Assembly (NCBI GenBank): GCA_043720715.1
Contig: JAYSSF010000057.1
Span: 1-15,979 of the forward strand
Length of the DNA stretch: 15,979 bases
From: JAYSSF01 sp043720715
Lineage (GTDB): Bacteria; Patescibacteriota; Gracilibacteria; Absconditabacterales; Absconditicoccaceae
Direction: 5' to 3'
The notes below the pieces were generated by a model. That model was not told where the DNA came from, made no database searches, and worked only from the letters and a program-made list of their open reading frames with translations. Below are positions 1 through 7,452 of this stretch, piece after piece. Numbering within the stretch: the stretch's first letter is position 1; every line of letters begins with the position of its first letter. Position numbers and translations under genes: made by a program.

Positions 1-2
1 AT

Positions 3-74
3 TTACATAGAGGACTAAGGGAAGATAGGAAATTAAAACTAATACTGTATTTGATTAACTCTAGAGTAGAATAG
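3..74 (+). CDS. possible C-terminal end of an unidentified plus-strand gene
   Basis: An open frame enters from the left edge and ends at TAG 72-74, giving 23 residues with a basic stretch (LREDRKLK) followed by LILYLINS. The hairpins just downstream, and the convergent lepA ending at 227, would fit the end of a gene here. The stretch is too short to identify and could be chance. Confidence 0.2.
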   Translation, partial: LHRGLREDRKLKLILYLINSRVE

Positions 75-98
75 CCACACCTTTTTTACCATTAAGCC

Positions 99-143
99 GA
101 TTTTTCTGTTTCACAGAAAAATCCAAGCAACAAGTGCTTGGAT
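99..143. terminator. overlapping hairpins between convergent genes
   Basis: Two perfect stems overlap. GATTTTTCTG (99-108) pairs with CAGAAAAATC (114-123) around a 5-nt loop. ATCCAAGCA (121-129) pairs with TGCTTGGAT (135-143), also around a 5-nt loop. On the minus strand the second stem runs into TTTT, the form of an intrinsic terminator for transcripts coming from lepA; on the plus strand its T run is shorter. The two stems share 121-123, so they are mutually exclusive. A separate plus-strand run of seven T lies at 168-174 without a clear stem before it. Confidence 0.5.
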
Positions 144-204
144 TTATGAGACAGGCTCCAGTGCGGATTTTTTTGTTACTGCAAGGACTAAGGTCCATCG
201 CAGC

Positions 205-228
205 AAAATAAGAGCGAAGCCTTATTTT
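205..228 (-). terminator. hairpin at the lepA stop codon
   Basis: AAAATAAG (205-212) and CTTATTTT (221-228) form an 8-bp stem with an 8-nt loop that can itself pair (GC-TTCG-CT like on the minus strand). It begins inside the lepA stop codon (227-229), so the transcript folds directly after termination of translation. The T run is part of the stem, so it may work together with the hairpin at 121-143. Confidence 0.45.
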
Positions 229-2170
229 ACCTCATTACCATCTTGATAAAGATATCGTTCGGCACACTCACGCGACCAAACTCTTTCATCTTCTTCTTTC
301 ACTCCTTCTGTTGTTCGAGGAGTTTGCGCTTACGAGAGATGTCTCATCCATAACACTTGGCGATGACATCTTTTTTGATCGCAGAGATGGTTTCACGAGC
401 GATGATCTTGCTACCGATGGCGGCTTGTAGCGGGATGGAGAACAGATGCTTGGGGATAAGCTCCTTGAGTCTGGTGACGATATCTGACCCAGTCGTGTAC
501 GCCTTGCTACTGTGTACAATCATGGAGAATGACTCTGCGAGCTCACCATTGATCAGGATATCCACTTTGTCCAACTCCGACTCTTCATAACCCACAAACT
601 CGTAGTTCATGGTAGCATAACCCCTGGTCAGACTCTTGAGTTGATCATAAAAATCGATAATGATCTCTCCCAGCGGGATGCGATATTTCCATAACACTCT
701 ATCATTGATATATTCAGTACTCTTGAGCTGACCACGATAGTCTTGGCACAACTTGGATATGTTGCCATAATAGTCCGCTGGTCCCACTACTTCGATATTG
801 GTCATGGGCTCGAGCATGGTCTCGACGAGTCAGTTGGGGATCATCTCTCCGCCAGATCTAACAATCAGCCAGCGCTTACATCTTACGGATATTGCCTCGA
901 TCAGAAGATGATCTGCGAGGTCGGTGAGTGCTTCGATATCAGATCGCTTTTCATGTTGTGCGACATATTTCCACATACCAGTTCTTGCAAGGTCGATGAG
1001 ATTTTTGCCAGATTTGATATCGTCAAGATTTGTTTGCTTAGACTGGACGAGGTAGACTACGTTGGGGATGGTGAAGATTGTCTCGACCTTATGTTCTCTC
1101 ACGAGACGCTCCTTGACGATATCCATATGTAGCATTCAAAGAAACCCACAACGGAAGCCAAATCCAAGAGCTTTGTTATTTTCATATTCATATTCGATGG
1201 CACTATCATTGAGCGCCAATCTTTCAAATGCATCTCTGAGCTTATCAAACTCATCATTACTCATTGGATAGACTCCTGCATAGACATATGGCTTAATCTT
1301 CTTAAATCCTGGTATAGTGGTATCTTCCTTATGCTCCAGTCTGCTCACGACAGTATCTCCGATTTGGATTTCTCTGACGGATTTCTGCCCTGTGACAATA
1401 TATCAGATCTGACCTTGTGAGAGTTTGGGATCAGTGACATAGTTGGGTGCAAAGTGCCCGACTTCGGTTATACTCAGTGCCGTCTCACTGTGGATGGCAT
1501 GGACGGTTTGTCATGCCTTAAATTCACCATTGACGACTTGCACATAGGCTACTACTCACTTATACGGATCAAACACACTATCAAAGATCAGACACCTCGC
1601 TACTCATGCTTGTGCTGATGCTGGTAAGGCGAGGGGAGTAGGAGCTGGCACTTTGGCTACGATCTCATCCAACACCGACTCCACATTTTCTCCCGTTTTG
1701 CCGCTCACCTTGATGATGTCAGCCACTGGGATTCACAACAGTTTCTCAATCTCTGCCCCGACACGTTCAGGGTTTGCTGCTGGGAGGTCAATTTTATTGA
1801 GCACGGGGATGATCTCCATCCCATAGTCGATCGCCATATAGAGTGTCGAGAGAGTCTGCGCTTGGATACCCTGACTTGCATCGACGAGAAGTACAACTCA
1901 CTGACATGCTGCCAGACTACGACTCACTTCATACTGAAAGTCCACGTGTCATGGAGTATCGATCAGATTGAGCTCAAATCACTTCCACTGCATACGAGCA
2001 GGCGTAAGCTTGATGGTGATACCACGCTCTTGTTCCAGTTCGAGCTTGTCCAAAACCTGACTATTCTTGCTAGCCTTAATCGTTCCAGTGATCTCCAACA
2101 TACGGTCTGCGAGTGTGCTCTTGCCGTGATCAATATGTGCAATAATACAAAAATTACGAATCTTATCCAT
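227..2170 (-). CDS. lepA: elongation factor 4 (LepA), ribosomal back-translocating GTPase
   Basis: Translational GTPase that acts on the ribosome. With TGA read as Gly it is one frame of 647 residues ending in TAA. Visible motifs are the P-loop AHIDHGKST near residue 10, switch I with RGITIK, DTPGHVDF, NKID, the domain IV block ALGFGFRCGFLG, and the EF4-specific C-terminal block KDVIAKCYGGDISRKRKLL. I chose MDKIRNF because EF4 proteins begin this way; ATGs two codons upstream (2176) and at 2236 are alternatives. It is longer than the usual ~600 residues: between VVYLV and the EPM segment there are about 45 extra residues compared with E. coli. Several Gly, including those in AKCYGG and GFLG, are encoded by TGA. 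It is divergent from the gene at 2288. Identification is secure. Confidence 0.97.
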
Positions 2171-2229
2171 ACCCATTCTTATAGTGAAAACGCTTTGTGA
2201 TACAAGATTGATGTTGGATTTGATGTGAT

Positions 2230-2258
2230 TTGACAAAGATAAGATAGTAGGGTATAAT
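2230..2258 (+). promoter_or_regulatory. perfect consensus sigma-70-type promoter
   Basis: TTGACA (2230-2235), a 17-bp spacer, then TATAAT (2253-2258). Both boxes match the bacterial housekeeping consensus exactly. Transcription would begin near 2265, leaving a leader of about 23 nt before the ATG at 2288. It drives the three-gene cluster that follows and lies in the upstream region of the divergent lepA. Confidence 0.85.
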
Positions 2259-2287
2259 TAAGATAGTATTTTTTTACATATAATATC

Positions 2288-2761
2288 ATGAAGAACACTG
2301 AAACATCAAAACAAATAGACACTAGTATAGCATCTTTCAAAGATAATATAGAAAAAAAATCTGAAAATCAATATGACAAAGCTCTTGTTGATGCTCAAAA
2401 ACTAGTAAGTGCTTTTTTTAAGTCATTCCCCCAAAATAATCTTGCAGATCATAGCTACCCACTCCAACCAGATAAAATGATCATCAAAACCAGTACCGAA
2501 AAGTATGAAATAGTGTCGTTTTCGAGTGATGACTGATCATATGTTGAAATTAGGTTTATTGATAGTAGAGGTTCGAAGTATGTAATTCGTGCTGATAGCG
2601 AGGCCTGAGCTAAGTCTACTATATCAATTAAAGAAAATGATAAGATAATTGACGCCTATGTTAAATGATCAGGAAAATCATATCATAACTGGATCGAAAA
2701 AATAGCATTTATTCATATTGCAAATTTACAAAGACACCTAAAACTACAATTAAAAAAGTAA
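2288..2761 (+). CDS. unknown protein, 157 residues, first gene of a three-gene cluster
   Basis: I do not recognise this protein. Read with TGA as Gly it is one frame of 157 residues ending in TAA; under the standard code it would stop after 82. The N-terminal third is polar and helical in character, rich in Lys, Asp and Ser (MKNTETSKQ onward). The middle looks beta-rich (KMIIKTSTEKYEIVSF, then YVEIRFIDSRGSKYVI). The C-terminus is a basic amphipathic helix with IAFIHIANLQRHLKL. No signal peptide or membrane segment is seen. The motif IIDAYVK recurs as IIDAYIK in the next gene. It sits directly behind the consensus promoter and is probably co-transcribed with the next two genes. The start is fixed by the promoter distance. 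Confidence 0.85.
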
Positions 2762-2851
2762 GCTCCCGTCACAAGATAACATTAAGATTACTAACTTATA
2801 AGATATGATAATTAATATATCGCTTTCCTATTAATAATAGCGTGTAAGTAT

Positions 2852-2857
2852 TATAAT
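2852..2857 (+). promoter_or_regulatory. possible internal -10 box (TATAAT)
   Basis: A perfect TATAAT lies 20 nt before the ATG at 2878, in the 116-nt gap after the first gene of the cluster. No good -35 box is seen at 16-18 nt upstream, and the stretch is very A+T-rich, so this may be chance. The same gap holds CGCT...AGCG around TATTAATA (2821-2842), a weak hairpin. Confidence 0.3.
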
Positions 2858-2877
2858 ATATATTTTCATATAAATTC

Positions 2878-3618
2878 ATGAATCAAGAACTTTATACCAA
2901 AACTAACAAAATACTCAAAAGATCTCTAATTAGCGTATGAATTCTTGGGTGATTTTTGTTTTATAAAAGAAAAGAAATAGCATATCTTATATGACAATAC
3001 CAATCAGTTGTGGATGCGAGAAATAACCTGGAGGATGCAATTATTTCAAAAAAGTGATTCTCAGTGCAAAATCTGGAGTTTTATATAGCACCATCAACAG
3101 AAAGAATAGGCTGATCTGATAATAGCAAGGTAGGATGAGTGCGCTGTGATAGAGTAGAAGTGTACGTAGAAAAAGAGCAGAGATACCTTCTTGATAATAT
3201 TACTTTTGAATACGCAGATTGACCTAATACATGAGATAAAGCTACCTTAAGTATTATATGTGGAGGCGTTATACAGGATACTAAATATGGGGTACCTAGA
3301 CCAAACAACAAAGAAGATGTTCGATGAAAATTTTTTTATGGTACTTGAGATGATGAAAGACAAAGAAGCATTATTGACGCATATATTAAGTCTGGTGAAA
3401 GAAGAATCTTTTTTCAGGTATCAGAGGAGCTTAAAGATAAGTTAAGACTCCTTTTGGAAACAAGATTATCAACTGATTCATTAAAAGTAGTAGTCTCATT
3501 CCATCTATTTGAGAATAAAGAAGAAATACCACAGGATGATGGCGATATGATAATAAATAAGCTATGAGAAGCTATAGAGCAACAACACTCTAATAAGAAA
3601 AGTTTTAACCAACAATAG
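2878..3618 (+). CDS. unknown protein with one N-terminal membrane segment, 246 residues
   Basis: I do not recognise this protein. With TGA as Gly the frame is continuous to TAG. A basic N-terminus (KILKRS) precedes a short hydrophobic segment at about residues 17-29 (LISVGILGWFLFY), in which two Gly are TGA-encoded, then KRKE: a type II anchor or an uncleaved signal. The rest is soluble and would lie outside the membrane if the anchor is oriented in the usual way; it has beta-like stretches (VEVYVEKEQRYLL, IFFQVSEEL, LKVVVSFHLFE). Two Cys are present, in RCDR and ICGG. The stop is 6 nt before the ATG of the next gene, so the two are almost certainly co-transcribed and may act together at the envelope. 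Confidence 0.85.
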
Positions 3619-3624
3619 TATTTA

Positions 3625-5409
3625 ATGTCAGAAACCTTCTCTTCAAAAAGAATATCTTCGGTAAATACTTCATCAGTTACATTTGAGAAGGAGAGTTTTA
3701 TTGCTGTCAAGAAATCAATAGCGAAGATTCTTAATGAGAATCACTGACTAATTGATAAAGCAAAAGGGAATTCTTATTTGTATAAGTTTTTGCAGTCAAT
3801 GAGGCATTATGATAAGATGTGTGACTCAAGCTGAGTAGATGACAGTAAGTCATCTGATGGGAAATCTGGATTATTTATTAAAACCCTATTTGTATTATCA
3901 GAGATTGAGTGAAACGGACAAGCAACATCAATCAATATACATAAACTAAATGGTAAAATAGCAAGCGATGGTGGTACTTGATTTTTTCATATGCAACCCG
4001 ATACCGCTCATCAAAGATGATTAAAAGTATATAGCGATAAGGCTTGATCCTTCTCGGAGATGGTTTATTTTAGTAATACTGTGTGAGACACAAATATTAA
4101 AATGATTAAAGGCAAACGATGTAATCACAATAATGTACCTATACCCAGAAATAGAATTATATGATATATAACCAAAGACAAAAAAATTACCTGATTGAAA
4201 CTTAAAACAGAGTTTACTGGTAAAAACTATGCAGATTTTAATTATTGAGTATTAATTAAAAAAGGATACACGCATAGGCAAGCATATTATATTCATGGTC
4301 AATGACTGATACAACTCAAAAAAGAAAGTGAGAAATTACCATTAAACAAACGCTATAGTTTTTTGGCTTGAAGGGACGATAGAATGGATGTGCACAAAAA
4401 CATAAAATGATCAATGAATTATCTTCATTCTGCTCGCAAAAGCATTAAGGATCGGCTCAGATATGTCGGCAAGAAGATTACTGAAAAAGAAGATCAAATT
4501 TATAGTGTCAATGCATTTAATAAATGACGATGATGGGAAAAGGGGAGAAATCCTGCATTTACTAAAATGGATCCTCATGTTACTAATTTTAAGAGCTATG
4601 CAGCTATGTATGACAAATATATGTGACAAATGAATAAAGCTATTGCAGCAAATCCAAATGATCCCAAGAAAGCAATTGATTTATTGATTAAAAATAATGT
4701 AAATGGTTCTTCTATTATAAAAGATAAAGAGTCTATTAACAAAGTTCAAACTACCGTAAGTAAAATAGTATTGTCAAAATGAGCAACCACATCAAAAACT
4801 AATAACATCAAAATACAAGAGCAAAAGCAAATTATCGAAGATGCAAAATTCATTAAGAAAATTGATTCAATGGCTTGAGCCGGTATTTGAAAGGCTAAGA
4901 TTTTGGATCAAGTAACTACAAAAATTAGCAAGGATTATGAAAATTATAGTAAGGATTTTGTGGTAAGGATTTTGAGTCCGTGATGAGATACAGACCTTAT
5001 CGTAATCAGCCCAAGGAATAATCGTAAAATTACATATTCAATAGGTATTTCATATAGCAATAAAGTCCGATCATTAAAAACAGAATCTACAAAATTTAAA
5101 CTTAAACAGTGAGCATCATATGATATTAATAAGGTGGTATGATTGATAGTGTCTATTATTATCAAATCGCTTGCCTATAGTCCAGATACTGATAAAGAAG
5201 ATATCATGAAGTGAATATTTAAGCTGTCATGATGATCAATTGAATTTAATCAACGGCGACCATGGAATGAGAATGTTGCCTCTCAGGAGGATTTCAAATG
5301 ACTGATATCAATGTTTCCATGAAAGGAATCAATAGTGACTGAAAAAATCGTATCAATGATGAATGATATGTATCGTCAAGCGTATAAGCAACAGCAAAAT
5401 AATAAATAA
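3625..5409 (+). CDS. 594-residue protein with lytic-transglycosylase (SLT)-like motifs
   Basis: With TGA as Gly this is one long frame. No family is certain, but the order of motifs resembles an SLT-type muramidase, which cleaves the glycan strands of peptidoglycan: a candidate catalytic Glu in SEIEGNG (E93 or E95), then GTGFFHMQPDTA (117-128), the counterpart of GLMQLMPxTA, then DVHKNIKGSMNYL (255-267), the counterpart of N-x-x-x-G-x-x-YL, then YSVNAFNKGRGW (293-304), the counterpart of AYNAG. Between the second and third motifs lie about 120 residues where SLT domains usually have 20-30; this insert contains a second GLIQL-like piece (HGQGLIQLKK, from residue 224). No signal peptide is visible, which is unusual for such an enzyme. 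The C-terminal half is Lys-rich and unrecognised. The function is inferred from motifs only. Confidence 0.8.
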
Positions 5410-5446
5410 CCATTGAAACAAGGATCAAAATCATCATCATAGACTC

Positions 5447-6472
5447 ATGAAACTTGTCTCGGTCGTCATCCCAACCAATAAGCCATCTTCAATCCGGAAG
5501 CCATTACTTGCTTGTATCGCGCAGCAGTCATATCCGAAGATCGAGGTGGTTTTGTGTATCGATCGTATGGTTACAGGCCGTGAGTTTGACCAGATCAGTC
5601 AGGAAGTGCATGCGATCTTGGATAAAGCATGAGTGGAAGTCAGGCTCATCACTACTCACAATACGACATTTGTGGCTGGCAAAGGTGCAAGCTGGGTGCG
5701 CAACTATGGAGCGGAGATGGCGACCGGTAGTTATGTCTTGTATATGGACGATGATGGGATGGTAGAGTCAGACTTTGTAGAGCGCATGGTACATCGTTAC
5801 CAAGAAGTATATCACCAGCTCTGACATGATTGTGTGTTGTCTCCTACTATCATGTATCGCGATACAGGTCGTATTCAGACCCAGTGATTTGATCGTATGC
5901 GGCGAGCGATGTGTTGGCCAGAACCTAATTACGCACTATCAGGCAAAGCAAAATGACGAAAGCATATCATATCATGAAATACCCAGCAAGACATGATTTG
6001 TCACTGTGTACAGATCCAAATGAAGAGTGTGATGTGACTCTTTGCTCCTCGTGCTGTATTTCAGGTGATACAATTTGATAATCAGTTTGAGTTTGTGTAT
6101 GAGGATTTGGATTTTGGATATCGTGCACATCATGCATGATTTACGATGCTAGTAGCGACCGATATTACTGTCAATCATATGGAAGCACCCAGAAACCTCT
6201 CACAGACAAGCTATCTATGATCCCCTCGTAATGTATACTACAAGGCTCGCAATCGTATCTTCTTTATACGCAATAATGCACCTCGGCGAGGAAAAATCTT
6301 ATTTTATGGTTGTGGATTTTGGATGCAGTTATGATGGTTCGGCGCTAATATCCTCTATGATGGATCTGATAGGCTAATGAGTTTATGGATGCTGATTCAG
6401 GGGACTCGAGATTGATTATTTTATTATAGAACAAAGAACAATCAAAAACTACCATACAATAGTAAGAATTAA
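5447..6472 (+). CDS. family 2 glycosyltransferase
   Basis: 341 residues. It is predicted to transfer a sugar from a nucleotide-sugar donor, probably onto an envelope glycan. The GT-A features are in order: VSVVIPTNKP at residues 4-13, the strand IEVVLCID, RNYGAEMATGSYVLYMDDD with the metal-binding DDD at 101-103, and YEDLDFGYRAHHAG with E219/D220 as the likely catalytic-base region. The C-terminal part has hydrophobic stretches (LFYGCGFWMQLGWFG) that could touch the membrane. Many Gly, such as those in AHHAG and YLGSPRN, are TGA codons, which makes the gene look shattered under the standard code. It follows the SLT-like gene by 37 nt and precedes gatC. The acceptor and sugar cannot be told. 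Confidence 0.92.
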
Positions 6473-6500
6473 TTTGATCTCAAGGTATGAATCCTTATTA

Positions 6501-6525
6501 TAACCTATAACCTATAACCTATAAC
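6501..6525 (+). repeat. tandem heptamer TAACCTA, about 3.6 copies
   Basis: Three exact copies of TAACCTA (6501-6507, 6508-6514, 6515-6521) and a partial fourth lie in the gap between the glycosyltransferase and gatC, ending 11 nt before the gatC ATG. Its reverse complement (TAGGTTA/TAGGTCA) recurs after atpD and a single TTATAGGTTA lies near 10342. Confidence 0.9.
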
Positions 6526-6535
6526 TTAAGATATT

Positions 6536-6817
6536 ATGTCAGTTACTCCAGCACAACTCGATCATCTATGTAAACTCGCAGCACTCAATCTCAGTGATGA
6601 GCAAAAGGCAAAATTTGGCCCACAACTAGACTCAATTGTGTGATTTGTATCCAAATTAGAATCGCTTGATCTGACTGATATTGAGTTAGTCCCTTCGCAC
6701 ATTGTGAGCCATATGGGTGAGTGAGTAGAGCAGTCAGATTTTGATTTTCTATCTAATATTCGCCATCCAATCGCTGGGCAGATGCCTGCGGTCAGCTTTA
6801 CGACCAGAGGAGATTAG
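6536..6817 (+). CDS. gatC: Asp-tRNA(Asn)/Glu-tRNA(Gln) amidotransferase subunit C
   Basis: 93 residues, the usual GatC length. GatC holds together the GatCAB complex, which amidates misacylated Glu-tRNA(Gln) and Asp-tRNA(Asn). The N-terminus (TPAQLDHLCKLAALNLSDEQ) matches the family pattern of v..lA.LA.l.l.eeE, followed by the helix with LDSIVGFVSKLESLD and the C-terminal R-x-D-like end. Two Gly are TGA-encoded. gatA and gatB are not in this window, so the subunit is encoded apart from its partners. The gene ends 8 nt from the convergent gene at 6826. Confidence 0.9.
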
Positions 6818-6825
6818 AGCCTATA

Positions 6826-7410
6826 CTATTTTGATCATCCAGATAGTGCTTCTTGATGCTTTATTGCATTGTGTAATGATTCACTAAACTTTATAAGTAT
6901 ATTCATGATAGTTCATTTAAATCTACGAGGGTTTTTTCATTCTTTTCATTTTTTTAATCCAATTCATTCCCAATATTCTTTTGCTCAGTTTTCAGTAGTT
7001 AACTTGACATGTTCTTTATAATCATCACCATTCTTATAAGTAATGATAGAGATGGTTCACATACTAACTCATTCATACTGGACAGTGAAGATAGTCTTAA
7101 ATCACTGATCTGCTAGATTGGTCTGTTCAATTTTATCATTAGAATATAATGATATAGTATAATTGTCCTTATATGTATAACTTGGGAGATTAGGTATTGT
7201 CTTAATAGGGCTGACGTAGAGAACTCCATCTACCGCCTTACCAATCTGACCTTGTAGATCAAAAATTTCTTTGCCAGGATTACTTTCAACATAATTCATA
7301 GCAGATCATAGTTGATTTAAGTATCATTGTCTTACGAGTCATAGTTGATCAGTAGTTGGTCATCAATTAAAATATAAAAATCACATCATTGTGAGTTCTT
7401 TCCAATTCAT
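6826..7410 (-). CDS. unknown protein, 194 residues, downstream of the Cys-repeat protein
   Basis: I do not recognise this protein. With TGA as Gly it runs from an ATG (MNWKELTMMG) to TAG. The N-terminus has a short hydrophobic patch (MMGFLYF); the rest has the strand-like ISLYSND, FKTIFTVQYEG and TISIITYKNG segments and a basic C-terminus (LKKGKEGKNPRR). It is in the same frame as the large gene upstream and separated from it only by TAG 7453-7455 and 14 further open codons, so it is probably co-transcribed and might belong to the same surface structure. The start is uncertain: the open codons before the ATG encode a hydrophobic run (ITLFYHYILLL), so a non-ATG start giving a membrane anchor is possible. 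Confidence 0.75.
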
Positions 7411-7452
7411 TAATAGTAAGATATAGTGATAGAATAAAGTTATAGAGGGGCA

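Noticed and set aside
181..203. GGAC-TAAG-GTCC mini-hairpin with flanking TGC/GCA near the lepA end
   Set aside because: The stem is only four base pairs, with mismatched flanks; it is weaker than the two hairpins on either side.
743..1132. Plus-strand open frame of 129 codons
   Set aside because: It lies opposite lepA, whose minus-strand frame is conserved over this region.
1979..2236. LepA start at the ATG at 2236
   Set aside because: It would add 22 residues not found in EF4, and the MDKIRNF start fits the family; the upstream ATG also falls next to the -35 box of the divergent promoter.
5447..6472. Reading the glycosyltransferase region as a pseudogene or several short genes
   Set aside because: All interruptions are TGA, and the glycosyltransferase motifs continue in one frame across them.
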